From Marthasterias glacialis (taxonomy: Eukaryota > Echinodermata > Asteroidea > Forcipulatida > Asteriidae), in the NCBI GenBank assembly GCA_911728455.2, contig OU452226.1:26617298-26681297 (forward strand): DNA of 64,000 bases. Direction: 5' to 3'. Shown here piece by piece: positions 1 through 11,748 of the stretch. The notes under the pieces were generated by a model. It was given only the letters and a program-made list of their open reading frames with translations, did no database searches and had not been told where the DNA came from. The translations under genes were made by a program, and so were the position numbers. Each line of letters starts with the position of its first letter. Position 1 is the stretch's first letter.

Positions 1-1074
1 AACAAAAATAATATAGATTGAGGATATTGTTCTGAGGTGTATGATGACAACCGACAGACACGGAAATATCACCGTCCATGAAAACCCATCTCGTCTGGAG
101 AGAAAAGAAAATTTATTCAGGTATTAAACAAAGAAGAAATATAAATCAATTGAAATAACGAAAACAAACCAGTGCTCAATTTTGTGCAGCACAACTTCAT
201 GCTTAATATTTGTATTACATTACTGTCCAGCCTGACAGGATGATTTTATCTGAATTGCCAGAATCGTTTTTCTTTGAGAGTACTCCTGGCATAAAGAAAC
301 CCTGACTTGCCATAGCTAAGAGATCAAAGATTCTCTTTGAAGCACAGAGATTTGTTGTTTCTCTGCTCAGAACATATCATATTAACGCACCATGAATCGC
401 AAAACCTCGACCGTGAGCTGCAGCTGAGGATTGGTCCTAAGACCAGAACCAGGGCTGGAATCTAGGTTCACTCTGACTTACCTCCATTGAGCCGAAATAC
501 AGTGATGTACAATAGTGAAACCCTCTCGATGTCTCATAATCCTCTTCTTGTAACAAAAGGACAAAGGTCTGGAATCAGGGATTACACAATAACCCCCGCA
601 CAATGGCAAAACATTGGCAAAATATTCAAGACCATCTGTCCTTTCTTTAGGTGAAACAAAGCATTGCACAAGTAATGCATGCACTGTTCATGTCACAGAA
701 AGAAATATGCAGGCGACCTTCTCTCCAGTCTTCTCAATTCACAAAAAAAAATTAAAGTTCTCTGGCACGGAAAATATTTATGTGTATTGTCATCCTGCAT
801 TAGCTGGTTAAAGCAAACATTGATGGAAAATGAAACAGATTTTGCATATTTTTCAATTTTAGCTGTCATTAAATAAACAGAATGGCTGCTGCAAACTGCT
901 TACAAACTGCTTACAAACCAAAATGTCCTATGGTACAGAGATGCATAATGACTCTGCTAGGGTCAAAACGTCAGGGCTCTATGAAATTGGGCCCAGGTCA
1001 TCCAAACTTTTTGCATTGTGATCAATCGTCTTATAATCACAACCAGATTCAATAAGGTCTTTTTCCTCTCAAAG
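1..1074. other. Intronic or upstream sequence, no supported exon
   Basis: No exon with good splice sites and a recognisable product is seen here. It probably lies in an intron upstream of the exon starting at 1075, because that exon opens in mid-codon. Short open stretches on both strands near 478-876 have no recognisable product. A fragment of a Penelope-type tail lies at about 943-975, directly followed by a fragment reading as the end of a GGGCCCAATTT-type repeat. Confidence 0.5.
943..975 (+). repeat. Penelope-type tail motif fragment
   Basis: The stretch reads GACTCTGCTAGGGTC followed by AAAACG. The same motif ends the Penelope-like element at 13.76 kb and recurs reversed at 23.73 kb. 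It resembles the stem II plus GAAAC part of a hammerhead core, with GAAAC changed to AAAAC. Here only the end is present, so it is a dead truncated copy. Confidence 0.4.
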
Positions 1075-1325
1075 GGACTACCTCTTCAAGTGTGTAGACA
1101 ACTCTGACACCGTAACAGCCGATGCGTACGGTCAGCGCCATACTGCCTTCCCTCTCAGGGATCCAGATGGTCGTGCTGTAGCTCTCATCGACCTCAGCAT
1201 TGGTGACCTGAAGCAGTTAGCTGGACATGAGAATAAGGAGGTACAGAGGATGTTGAAACTACTCCAAGCTGCTCACCGTGAGGTATCCATGGAATCTGAG
1301 GGTGGAGACAGGACCATTGTACTGG
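1075..1325 (+). CDS. EFCAB5-like exon: GAF-like segment
   Basis: Acceptor AAAG before 1075, donor GTAAG at 1326. One base completes an upstream codon, then 83 codons follow, then one base carries over. The peptide starts [10 protein letters not shown] and includes [18 protein letters not shown], the beta-strand pattern of a GAF domain, then a helix [20 protein letters not shown]. Confidence 0.8.
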
Positions 1326-3885
1326 GTAAGACTTGCCTCTTTTCTAGATACCACACCATGAATTGTCCACTCCTTTGTTAATATACCCCAAATAATTTGG
1401 TGGTGAATTAATATCTAATGTCTTTTACGGATGAAATAAAGTGATATGACTCAACATTTCTGAGATGCTACTTTTTAAGACAAATTGTGCTTTCAGGAAA
1501 TGAGAAATGTAATTGGGATTTAAAGTTAATTAGTCAGTATTCCATTCAAATGGTCTTCTCAGAGGTGGTTTGTTTCCTGTTTTACCAAGCCGCCTTAGTC
1601 TGCAAGAAATGAGGTAATACAAAATTGAGTCAATGAGAGGATGCTAGGTCATGTAGGTAGCAGCAGACTTACCAGGTAAATCCATTGTTCTAAGAAATGT
1701 GCTCATGCTCATAACTACATAATACAATGACAGTTTACTTGGTAAGTCTGCTGCTTCCTATCATTCCTAAGTTCCCCATTATACACAAGAAATGAAATAA
1801 TTTGGAGTTCTGTATGGAAGCCTGTTGCAGGTGGATTGCAAGTATGTGATAATTGGTTAGTCTATTGTCTCCTTTCACCTCATCAGTAATTAAACAACAA
1901 ATATATTTCTGGAGTTTTAAAACGTCTTTGCATCTCCAATCTTACCACAGAGGCTGAGAAAGGAAGTGAGGAGTCTCGTATCGACATCATGTTTGATCGC
2001 ATCATGTTGACCGATCTCCGTGAGACCGTCGGCAAGTTAAACACCAGAGCCTTTGCTGAGCTTAAGAGCTATAAAGATCCCCCTAAGGTCATCCATGACA
2101 TCTTGGTGTCCGTCTTGACACTGTTTTTCCAAGATAAATCTGATGAAGGAGAGCTGGAATCATGGAACACTTGTAAGCAGGTAGGTAAAAGAAGGTACAA
2201 GACAATGTTAAAATTTGTTTGTTGTTGGTACCAGTTGCAGGTACAATGCAGGCCAGATATTTCATAAGGCAACAGAGGTTATAGGCCGTATTTTTGACAG
2301 CAAAAGGGCGCAATACTAACCCCATTTTAAAAGTACAGAAATATTTCAAAACATTAAAAATACAAATTTTTTAAGCAAATATCTTACACTGATTACATCG
2401 TAAAACTGTCAATAAAAAAAGCTTAAAAGTTGTATATGAACTGCTTTATTACCTCCATGCCCCTGGCCATTGCCTTGGTGCACCTTGAAATGCTCGTGTA
2501 CAAAGTTTTGTTTCCCTCCTAGAGGTGCCCTTTACTTAGGAGAAACTGCCCTGTACAAGAACAAAGTATCAGGCCTTGATTTCACAAAGAGCTAAGATTG
2601 ATCTTAACTGCCAATCAATCAAAGGTTTATATCAAAATACAAATCACTGTGGTGATATTGACAAGTTATCTTAAGATTAATCTTAGTGTTTTGTCAAATC
2701 AAGCCCAGGCATTACCAAATTATTCTCCTCCTCCCACAAAAAAGAAAAGAGAAAGGTAGGTGGACAGGTAGCTGCATAACCTATCAACTAGGGACCTATA
2801 TAAGCATATATGAAAATAAATCGGTGTTACGGACATAAAGACATTTTATTATCTTCTTCTTAGTATGTGAATCAAGAGCTGATTCGGAAGATTGAAGAGT
2901 TTGACCCAACGGCCTCTGAAGCTGTCGGTGCTGTCAGTAAGATTGCATCCAGGCTCAAAGGTAAGAAATTAACAAAAGCTGTGGATAGCCACTCAGAACA
3001 TTAAAATGGGAAAATAATATAAGATTCGTTCTCAGCTCTCAATTTATGAGAGAAAGTTGTTTTCCAGTTTGAAGATTACAGCTTGTCTGATGGATGAGCG
3101 GTACCAATACAAACTGAATTCCAAGAGATGAAGTTACAGAAAAACTGGTTTATTTTCCCAATGTCAAAACTGCAGCTGCCTGCATTGCAAAATTCATGAT
3201 AGGATTCGAACCTGATTTTCACGATTGGGATTAGAACCCAAGACACCTGGGCCCAATTTCATATGGCTCTGCTTATCACAGAATTCTGTGCTTACAACCC
3301 ATAGAGTCATGTACTTTACAGGGCTCTGTAAGTGCAGAACTCCGTGGTGAGCAGAGCCATGACAATGGGCTTAGATTTCATGATTGGGATTAGAACCCAA
3401 GACACCTGATTTCATGATGGGGATTAGAACCCAAGACACCCAATTTCTTGTAGAACCCAAGACATGATGTTATGATTGCGTTTAGAACCCAAGACACTTG
3501 ATTTTTTGATGGGTATTAGAACCTATGACATGTAATTTCATGATGGGGATTAGAACCCAAGACACCTAATTTCAAGATATGGATTAGAGCATATGGCACC
3601 AATTTCATGATGGCATTAGAGCCCATTACATCTAATTTATGATAGGGATTAGAACCTGTGACACCTGAATTGCAAGACTAAATGTCTGACTGTTTATATC
3701 CGACAGATGTTCCTCACGGAGCTGTAGCAAAGCATGGTTCACTCCCAGCCCAGAACCTTTACAACTGGGCCTTTGTTTGCCTCTCCTTACTGGAGCACAC
3801 AAGTAAGATGCAAGAAACACACAAACCAAGCATAGTCACTCCTCCAGCCTCTGCCGAGAAATTCGAAGGAGCCTTGGAAATGTAA
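1075..3885 (+). CDS. EFCAB5-like protein, last four exons (partial)
   Basis: Four exons join in frame: 1075-1325, 1951-2180, 2864-2960 and 3707-3885. All introns are GT-AG, and each junction carries one base over, so the chain is self-consistent. The protein begins with a GAF-like stretch (KCVDNSDTV, then [20 protein letters not shown]), followed by a helical segment with PPKVIHDI that resembles dynein-stalk and EFCAB5 C-termini. It ends at TAA 3883-3885. From memory the best match is EFCAB5, a poorly known EF-hand protein linked to cilia and sperm; the EF-hands would lie in upstream exons outside the window. Being real exons is well supported; the family name is tentative. The introns hold two MITEs and a minisatellite. 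Confidence 0.65.
1632..1781. mobile_element. MITE, about 150 bp, family copy 1
   Basis: Near-perfect inverted ends: AGCAGCAGACTTACCAGGTAAA at 1659-1680 faces TTTACTTGGTAAGTCTGCTG at 1734-1753, with weaker pairing out to about 1632 and 1781. A second copy with the same ends is at 37700-37845. No coding capacity. It lies in an intron of the EFCAB5-like gene. Confidence 0.7.
1951..2180 (+). CDS. EFCAB5-like exon: stalk-like helical segment
   Basis: Acceptor CCACAG, donor GTAGGT. It is 230 bp and reads through with the carried G of the previous exon. The peptide has [17 protein letters not shown], then [17 protein letters not shown] and WNTCKQ. The PP-x-V-x-x-I pattern after a helix resembles the dynein stalk-exit region. 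Phase 0 at the end. Confidence 0.8.
2565..2712. mobile_element. TIR-type MITE, about 145 bp
   Basis: Left end reads TTGATTTCACAAAGAGCTAAG, right end is its imperfect reverse complement ending ATCAAGCCC. Inner arms are GATTGATCTTAA and TTAAGATTAATC. A short remnant of the same right end occurs at about 47717-47760. Confidence 0.55.
2864..2960 (+). CDS. EFCAB5-like exon: short helical segment
   Basis: Acceptor TTCTTAG, donor GTAAGA. It encodes 32 residues starting [20 protein letters not shown] and leaves one base over, which pairs with the next exon. Fits the same helical region as the previous exon. Confidence 0.75.
3205..3665 (+). repeat. Intronic minisatellite, unit about 34-38 bp
   Basis: About ten imperfect units built on ATTTCATGATGGGGATTAGA followed by ACCCAAGACACCTG. 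Units vary by indels and substitutions. It contains an interrupting piece at about 3245-3370 that opens with GGGCCCAATTTCATA and has imperfect inverted ends. It lies in the last intron of the EFCAB5-like gene. Confidence 0.75.
3707..3885 (+). CDS. EFCAB5-like terminal exon with stop
   Basis: Acceptor CGACAG, then 59 residues and TAA. The peptide includes [20 protein letters not shown], an amphipathic helix, and ends FEGALEM. A polyadenylation signal AATAAA lies 13 bases after the stop. Confidence 0.75.
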
Positions 3886-3897
3886 TTTTCAATCATA

Positions 3898-3903
3898 AAT
3901 AAA
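3898..3903 (+). promoter_or_regulatory. Polyadenylation signal AATAAA
   Basis: Canonical hexamer 13 bases after the stop codon of the EFCAB5-like gene, well placed for 3' end formation if the 3' UTR is short. Confidence 0.45.
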
Positions 3904-4439
3904 ATCAATTGAAATGTAAATAGCATTTTTTGGTATCCATCATGATAGATGTGAAACTGAGAATTGGGATCTGCTTTATGTAATCCACAAAGTTAAGATA
4001 ACATTCTCTGCCTTTGTAAATGGAAAATTAAGTGTTTTGGAAGAGACATGTCTATGTCTTGTTTCTGCTCAGGTGTTTATCCCTTCTGTAGCCCACACCT
4101 CAAGTGGGCTTAAATAAGCTTTTCAAAATAAGTTTTCAATGGTATCTGATACTTGGGATGCACATATCCTTTAAAATATGCTAAGCTAGAGACACTTTTA
4201 GGGAGAAGATTACTTGGAGTATTTTGCATATTGCTGTCCATGTTTTTAAAGAAATCGTCTTTCTTCGGTAAAATAGTTAAACAAAAAGATCCATAAATGT
4301 TGAAAAAGTTATATTGTAAAGTGAACGCATAAAGAGACACTTGTCACTGTAAAAGCGTGGGGGTTAAATATTCTGTCACTTTAGACTCTTACCTGCAGAT
4401 ACATGTAGTTGTACATGTATTTGCCCTTGACACCTCATG

Positions 4440-4556
4440 CTGGTGACACTGTGTCACACAATGACACTGTGTCACACAATGACACTGTGTCTCACACAAT
4501 AGGGTCACACAATGACACTGTCACACGATGACACTGTGTCACACACTGACAATTAA
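4440..4556 (+). repeat. Short minisatellite, unit about 18 bp
   Basis: About six units of GACACTGTGTCACACAAT, with one unit altered to GTCTCACACAATAGG. The unit contains the self-complementary GACACTGTGTC. Confidence 0.75.
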
Positions 4557-5860
4557 TTTATATTGAAATGTACTTCACTTGTACAAAAGGCTTTGTACGA
4601 AAGGCTTTATACATGTACCAAGCCAATGCGTTTGTTATAAGATTAATGACGAAATCAAGATGAAATTTTTAATACTGCTTTCTTTAAAATTCTTGTTTCT
4701 AAACGGGACATTCCAGCTTGTTAATGGTGTTAAACTTGATGCAAATGGTTAAAGGGAAAAACTGTTTGACCCAAATTTGTAGTAATATTTTCATTAAAAA
4801 TTAATTTCATGTTGTCAGAGAAATTACAGCACTATTCTACAAAAGAAATATAAGCAAAGATTGTTTAACTTCCACATTTTGTATTGATATTAATACATCT
4901 ATCTTTAATAAAATCAGAAATCAATTTGATTTGCAATCATATTTTAAGTATTACGTTTATTCATTGTGTACTGTAGGATTGAATAGCAGTCCAAAAACCT
5001 TTCACTCTGCCTTAATTCTAAGAAAGTATGTAGAAATACAATCCCAATACAGTGAAGCATGCTGTGATTGTGTATGGGGCCTTAAGCTTCTGTTAGGAGA
5101 CCAAGGTTATTTTCCATAGCGTGTACCCTCCTCTGGATTGTTTCCTCAAAATTGTTTGCTTGTAGTAAAAATGTTTAATCTCGTTAAGTCTGCGGTAATA
5201 TCAGGTACACAAAAGCCCTATTTGAGTTGTGGTTCTGAAAAGAACCTGTGGTGTAACACATCAATATTTTTATCATAATCTGATCATCTTCAGAAGAAGG
5301 CTGTTAAGAATTATTTTCTTATTACACCTGGGCTGAAACTTGCTGAGATGTTTTGCTGTGAGCCCTAGTATTGGTAGCTTATACCAACTCTTAATGAGCC
5401 ACAAACACAAATGCATTGGCATACACATGAAATACAGCAATGCCCATGTTCAAAATTCACATGAATTGCAAGAGTGAAGCAAGCTTCTTTCCGTGTGTAG
5501 TATAATCCATGCTTAAGTCCACCATCAAAGCCATGGTCTTGAGCCAGATGTTTCTTATCAACACTATCTAAACCAGAAATTAACAATTGGCAAAGAGAAT
5601 TCTACGCAAAGGTTATTCCTAAAGGTTTAGGGGAAACATGCTTCTGCCGCCATCAAAACAACAAGACAGAGACTATCAAAGTTTAATACGGACTTTATGC
5701 ATTGACGTCATCACGCTGTTATCTACAGTAATAGAGGTAAAATGATGATGAAACAACGGAAATGTACAGCTATACATGCGCAGCCCACAGGATGGGCCAA
5801 TGAGCAACCTTCTTTTGACCTCTAGCTGAGGGCGACCTAATCAATGACGTCATATACATA

Positions 5861-5995
5861 GGGGCCCAATTTTATACAGCTGTTATGCAGAAAATACTGC
5901 TTGTCAAATTTCTTCGCAAAGCTAAAAATGAGTGGGGCACCAGTCATAGCAATGTAAACATGGACTTTTGGCGGGTTTATGAAATTGGGCCAATA
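5861..5995. mobile_element. GGGCCCAATTT-type TIR element, about 135 bp
   Basis: Starts GGGGCCCAATTTTATACAGC and ends GTTTATGAAATTGGGCC, which are inverted copies. A diverged relative lies at 3248-3370. No coding capacity. Confidence 0.5.
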
Positions 5996-6785
5996 TCTAT
6001 TATTGGATGGAGGCAGGTGTTTTATCTCCATAAATTCCACAGAATGACTGAGAAAACAAATTTATCCCCCAAGCAAAATTGATAGTGATACTTTCATATT
6101 TGGAGATAAGAAAAACAACATACAAAACCTAAACTTTCTCTTAGGTTTGTTTTTCGTTTAGTTGCAAGTGTGGTTACTGCTTAAAGGTTTATCTTAAACT
6201 AAAATCCAGAATGCTGATGACTGCATCAACTGAATAGACGACAGTTTAAACGAACAATATTGTCAGCAAGATAATCATATGTGCCTGTACAATCCGAAGA
6301 TATGTTACACATATTGTATTACTATTGACAACTCACTATCAATTATTCAAGTTTGCTGGAGGATAAATCTTCACAATTTTATTTAATTTACAAAAACATT
6401 TATCATGAAAAATTGAGGTGGGCTCCAGGATTATTGACTTTACATTTATATAAAATGACAGATGGACAGTACAATGACATACAAGTGGAAGTTCTAAGGT
6501 GGTAAGGAAAGACATTAAACAAAAAAAAATATCAATTCTAAAAAAGAAGTTAGAGATTCGAAGTGGAAATATGGTTTAAATAATGGATTTATATTTTACA
6601 GGACATGGTATCACTGTCACTTTCTGTATAAGTGTACATGTAAGGAATTACAGAACCAGAGACCACTCATAATAACAATAATTTTGTTAATCCGGAAATC
6701 CAGAAAAATCTTCTTTCTGCCAAGCACATAAGATTGCTCAGCAGAATTGGGTTTCCAGACACAATACCTCGTCATGTATACTGTA

Positions 6786-6935
6786 CACAGTGACTGCACT
6801 ATGTTCTGACACCCCTGTTTGGACAAATCTGTGTTCTGATAACCCCTCGTGATCTAAACGGTAAGATTAGGGTTAGAGTTAGGGTTAGGCTTAGGAAAAT
6901 ATATTAGGGTATCGGAACGTAGGTGTGTAACTCTG
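6786..6935 (+). repeat. Dispersed repeat with TTAGGG-like core, copy 1
   Basis: The piece reads ACTATGTTCTGACACCCC, a TTAGGGTTAGAGTTAGGGTT core at about 6866-6885, then AACGTAGGTGTGTAACT. A second copy with the same order is at 20728-20872. The core resembles the animal telomere repeat but is short and impure. Confidence 0.5.
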
Positions 6936-7004
6936 CAAACTGACAGTTTGCGGTACCTGCTACTAATCACAAAATTCAAACTGGATTCTCATCACCAGAT
7001 CACT

Positions 7005-7170
7005 GGGCACATGCAGTGGTTTAGTGTTTAAAATTTCTGCTCTAAAATGCAGGGGGCAAGTGTTTGAATCCTATCCGAGTGGAATGTGAATTTTTTTCCC
7101 ACAGGACTCGGAAAACAGTATTACAGTGCTTATTATCTCACATTGATTTAAAGAGTAAATCCAAAACAAT
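7005..7170 (+). mobile_element. Degenerate tRNA-derived SINE fragment
   Basis: Contains GTGGTTTAGTG, a weak A-box, and GTGTTTGAATCC, a weak B-box, followed by CCCACAGGACTCGGAAAACAG. The same order and tail occur at 19640-20095 (plus) and reversed at 27295 and 39020, so it is one SINE family. The 3' end is truncated. Confidence 0.5.
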
Positions 7171-8984
7171 AAGCAACTGACTGGTTCTCTGCTAAGTGAT
7201 GCTTCATCATATTAGTAGACATAATTTGGTTAGGAAACTTTTTGATTATGGTCCTTTCTGAAACCTTGGCTTGAGTTTGGGTTCCAGCTTGAGCTTGGTC
7301 TGCCTCTTTGTTGCCCTGTGAAAGTGCATGTTTTCCAAACTGACAGAGCTGGCTTTAGCTCAAGCCCAAACTGAAAAGGGCCAAGAAGTGGCTCTAAACT
7401 TAGTCTTTTCGACAGGAACTTTTTTTCCCTTTATTTTAAATGATTAATTTATGAAATGAATTCTGACATGTCAGAAGATATAATAACCTAGAGACACAAG
7501 ATGCTGTCCTAAAGACTACACAAAGAATGCAACACTTTTATCTTGTACACTTTCCTCTATAAATACATCTCCAAAATACTAGAAAATTCTTATGCTATCA
7601 ATTTATATGACTGTCAGAATAAATACAAAAATGCACTGCATGCCATAAAAAGACAGTTTGCTAAATTTACATTGAAATTAAAGAATCGCATCATAATATG
7701 AAATGCAGATTTTAAGTTAAACTTGATCCTGTCTGAGTTCTAAAATTCTACTCTACCAACAGTTAACAACAAGCATTTTACAACTTTTCAGTTCATTTTC
7801 TAGATTAAATACAGTACACAAAGTTAACTGAGACTTGAAAAACTGTTACAGAGTAAAAGTTAGCAGTGTTCCCCGCAGGCTTTCTGGATCCTTAGAACTG
7901 CCCATTTTAAATTCCTCTGAAAGGTTAGAGATCAAACGATCACTACAGTCACTTTTCTTAGCAGCGACTTATGATGAGTTGACCACGCAAAATTGAAAGT
8001 TGAAATACCTTAAAACATTACTTAACAGAAACCTTCAGAAATTGCCAATTTTTGACGTATACAGAATAAAATTCTGTATTCATGATTGTTATTGCACACT
8101 GGGGGTGGGGTTTGAGATACCCCCATGAACAAAGAAAATAAAAAAGTGGGCAGGCAGTGGCAAGTAAAAAACAAAAATTCCACGTGGGAAGGCAGAGTTG
8201 GACATACTATCTTTAAATAATACGTTCCTTGCTCTTGAAGGGCATTCAAAATATAACTTTTTACTTCCAGCAAAAATCACACAAATCTTGACAATTGTAG
8301 AAACACCTTGTGTCAGATAGTGTCCAACAAACAAGAACTATTATATACCACACAAATAGATTCTTGTCATTTGATTGGTGGAATCGTGTTTTGTATCATC
8401 CATTATTTCGCCATGTGTTTACTGCTGCGATGTTGGAAAGGCACACCCATCCGATATGGATAGTTATTTGACGTCGAGTATGGACAATTATTGGACACTT
8501 TGCAGCATTGTTCCAAAAATAATTGATCCCTGCCCGTATGTCCAAATGAGGCATGGTCGTGTCACAGTGGTCTAGGCTGGTGTCTACATGGAGTCCTCCA
8601 CATTGTTTAGAATTGATTTTAAGAACTTTCAGTGTCCAATGTGTGTGTGTGTCTATTTTGTATTTATTGTAAACAATTTTCAAATGACAAGGATCTATGT
8701 GTAATATGTGCATTATATAAAACAAATACTGAATACATTTTGCTCGTGCATTCGCCTCATGAAATGGAATAGTCCAGATTAAATACCTCATGATACTGAG
8801 ACAATGCACTCATTTGCAACCAATATTTGAATAATATGCCATGAAAAATTTCTCACTATGTGCCTGATAAGTTTCAGTCTAATAGAACACTGACTATCAA
8901 GGTCATACCAGTTCCAATTTTCAATAAGCCACATGAAAAACCAAATAGCCTTTTTTAATACTATCACTGAAACATCACCACAAC
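7171..8984. other. Noncoding, nothing recognised
   Basis: AT-rich sequence with no supported exon. The longest open stretch on the minus strand (8396-8809, 137 aa) has no recognisable motif and poor coding character. A (GT)n-like short run lies at 8640-8652. Confidence 0.5.
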
Positions 8985-9447
8985 CTGCAAACAGCTTGTA
9001 CCAAAGTTTCCATAGCGGGCTGCAAACGGCTTGAACCAAAATGCCCAAAGCGGCCGCGAACGGCTTGTACATCTAAATGTCCAAAAGCGGTCGCAAATAA
9101 CTTGTACCAAAATGACCTTAGTGGCTGCAATCAGCTTGTACCAAAATGTCCTTAGCGGACTGCAAATGGCTTGTATCAAAATGCCCAAAGTGGCCACAAA
9201 CGACTTGTACCAAAATGTCCAAAGTGGCCGCAAACGGCTTGTACCAAAATGACCTTAGTGGTTGCAATCAGCTTGTACCAAAATGTCCATAGCGGCCGCA
9301 AACGGCTTGTATGAAAAGGTCCATACCGGCCACAAACAGCTTGTACCGAAATGTCCAAACCGGCCACAAACAGCTTGTACCAAAATGTCCATACCGGCCG
9401 CAAACGGCTTGTATGAAAATGTCCATAGCGGCCACAAACGGCTGTAA
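8985..9447 (+). repeat. Minisatellite, unit about 34 bp, about 13 copies
   Basis: Unit AAACGGCTTGTACCAAAATG followed by TCCAAAGCGGCCGC, with copies varying at a few sites (AAAGTGG, ATAGCGG, CTTAGTGG, ATACCGG). GC-rich compared with its surroundings. It is free of stops in several frames on both strands, so the apparent proteins there are artefacts. Confidence 0.85.
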
Positions 9448-9693
9448 GACCTGACCTACTTCCACGCAACACAAAAAGTCATCAAAGTACAGATCATGTC
9501 CTGACTTGACATTTTCCATTTTAACATAGTATCTAAAACTATTCTGTTTCACGTTTTTTTAAGACACTTTTACAAGAAAAAAATTGTGTCAAAAACCCCA
9601 TCAATATTAGCCATGTCTGGTCGTATTGTGATTATACAGAAATGAATAGACTTTAAAGGGTTTAAAACAGTTTGAAATGTTTGAAACAAGCTT

Positions 9694-9932
9694 CTAATGG
9701 TTTCTTTCTAAAACTTCATCAAGCTTCTCATCGATTCTGTCCAAACTTCTCTCCATAGCAGCCGTCTTTTCATGGAGATCTATGACCCTATCTTCAAGGT
9801 CATAGAGCATGCCCTGTGTGTTACCTCGTCGGCACAATCCAAAAATGGAGTAGGAGATGTAACATGTGACTACTGTAATGCTGGTAAGGATCAGATTGTT
9901 AGTGATCTGAGAGATGAAGTACATACACAGAC
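9694..9932 (-). CDS. Membrane protein, last exon
   Basis: 239 bp: two bases complete a Gly codon, then 78 codons and TAG. One hydrophobic segment followed by a roughly 45-residue acidic and basic heptad-like tail. Confidence 0.5.
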
Positions 9933-10298
9933 CTGCAAGTAAACAATCATTGAACAATAGATTACTATAAATAATCCTTGTATAACTTCCTTTTTTCTGA
10001 AGACAGCCTGGATATTCCCTATTAAGTGACATCTCATCTGACGATTGAAAAGAAATATTTTGGCATGAGCTTTCATTTATAAATATCTTGTATTCACCTA
10101 TAAAGATGATCACTTGTGTGAAGACAACCACAGGTCCAAATATTGCATGTAGGATGACAGCCATTGATAGGATCACCATACATGATGTGACTGACGTCAG
10201 TTTGAGGGTTATGAAACCCAAAGCAATCCATAGAGCGAGTAATGCAGGACTAAGCCAAGTCTGTTGGGCCTTCTTCAATGTCTTCTGGAGCTCACTCA
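9694..10298 (-). CDS. Multi-pass membrane protein, C-terminal exons
   Basis: Two minus-strand exons join: 10298-10098 (acceptor CTTTTAG, donor GTGAAT) and 9932-9694 (acceptor TTGCAG, ends TAG). The first supplies an amphipathic helix SELQKTLKKAQQTW and about two hydrophobic segments (ALLALWIALGFITL, and MVILSMAVILHAIFG to VVVFTQVIIFI). The second adds one more (NLILTSITVVTCYISYSIFG), then a charged tail YDLEDRVIDLHEKTAAMERS to LDEVLERNH that looks like a coiled coil. The junction restores one Gly codon. The first exon needs one base from an upstream exon, so the gene is partial. No family recognised. A possible first exon is at 15614-15441; if so, the Penelope element at 11.0-13.8 kb lies inside an intron. 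Confidence 0.5.
10098..10298 (-). CDS. Membrane protein, internal exon
   Basis: 201 bp: two bases, 66 codons, one base. Two closely spaced hydrophobic segments. Reading continues open upstream of the acceptor, but that part lacks membrane character and is taken as intron. Confidence 0.5.
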
Positions 10299-11019
10299 CT
10301 AAAAGGGAAAACAGACAGTGAAATACACATTGATTCAAATGTGAACAAGCATGGAGGAAGGAATGTGGAACAAGTGTGTTCCCCAGAAAAATCAAATCCA
10401 GAAACAGCTGGTATTTTCGCAAGGTGTGTCTCTTAACCCTAACTCCACAGAGTGATTTACCAAGATCCTTCCCCACTCTAACAAATTCCAACACCATATG
10501 GGTAAGTCAACACCCAAACTGTGGTACTCTGATTATGGTGGTATGCCTGAACCCATGTAAAGCATGATCAGCATACTCATGCAGTCCCTCAGTCCAACAA
10601 AATCCAACAAAACCTGATGTTAGACTTTGATGGAATACGGACTGTTAGGGTTAATGTCTTTGAGAATGTTGTCATGCACTTGTTTCTTCACAATGACAAC
10701 AATTTAAGGCAATTGCCTCCATGCCCCTGGTCATTTCCTTGGTACATCACAGAAGCTGCCCTCTGCCAAAGACTAAAAAGGGTGTTAAAAGGCATACAAA
10801 TAAAAACAACGAAACTGAGGTATTAAGCCTGATTAAAATGATCAGGCCAGGGTGATAAAATTTATTTTGTACATGGCGTTAGACAACTTATCCTTGATGA
10901 AATTGTTTTTTGATCAGTTCAATTATATTTAAGTGACCCTCCTACTGTCTGACCATTCAATTTCTTCCACTGTGGATTTGAATAATAAAAACACTGTGAT
11001 ATTGATAGGGTATCATGTC
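10299..11019. other. Noncoding; fragment shared with 2.45 kb
   Basis: No supported exon. The piece at about 10713-10770 (CCTCCATGCCCCTGGTCATT ...) repeats at about 2453-2500, so both are copies of a dispersed element. Confidence 0.4.
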
Positions 11020-11748
11020 ATGACAGATAGAGATAGCCGTGTTAGTCTGAAAGATAAAACAAAGAAGGCAGTGGTGAACCTGCATTATGAGCTTTTGTAG
11101 CAACAACTACTCCATCAGATGCAATGAAGGGGACAAGCTAAGTTCATACTATTATCATGTATATATATATAGTCTACAAAATTCAAAAAACTTCCCGGCG
11201 AATGATGATCTCGATGATCTTTTGTTCAGCAGCTTCCCTTCCAAACCGGTCTCTGAATGCTCTCTGCTAATTTTAAAGTGCTACCACTACCTTGTTTGTA
11301 TTATCATGTGGTGAATGCATTTACCTTGTACATTAGGTTTTGCCACCACAGCTACAGATGGTTTCAAATGGTTAAGCGACAATCCTGGAAGATGTTATCC
11401 AGACTATACAATTTGTAATAATGTTTAACAAATCAGCAAAGCAAATACTAAACAAACAAAAAGCCTACTGTTTTTTTGTTTGACAGTACATACCTCTGAT
11501 ACTGAACAGCTTCATCAATGTATTATCTATGTATGTAGTGATGTCATCAGAGAGTTTGCCGCTTGTAGCTTTATTGATGAAGCTTTGCGTTTTAACCTTG
11601 CTCCGAGCCCATTCCTAAATACAGCATTTCAGATGAAAAAAATTGATGATGATTATACCACTTCCTGTTTTTTCTAGCAAACCAAGAACATTAAAAAGGG
11701 TTCCTACATACAGGTTGTTAGTTCACAAATTACAGGACGCATGACAAC

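Larger units (their letters stand above)
3911..6785. other. Noncoding, AT-rich, scattered repeat fragments
   Basis: No supported exon. Contents are the minisatellite at 4440-4556, a TIR-type fragment at 5861-5995 and a dispersed fragment at about 5690-5860 (TTTATGCATTGACGTCATC ... ATGACGTCATATACATA). Related pieces of the last occur at 37850-37935 and 63760-63865. Confidence 0.5.

Noticed and set aside
3205..3665. CRISPR-like array
   Set aside because: Units are contiguous without unique spacers and the genome is animal; it is a degenerate minisatellite.
8396..8809. 137-aa minus-strand frame
   Set aside because: No motif, low-complexity AT-rich reading, no splice context.
9031..9552. Several overlapping open frames on both strands
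   Set aside because: All are readings of the 34-bp minisatellite.
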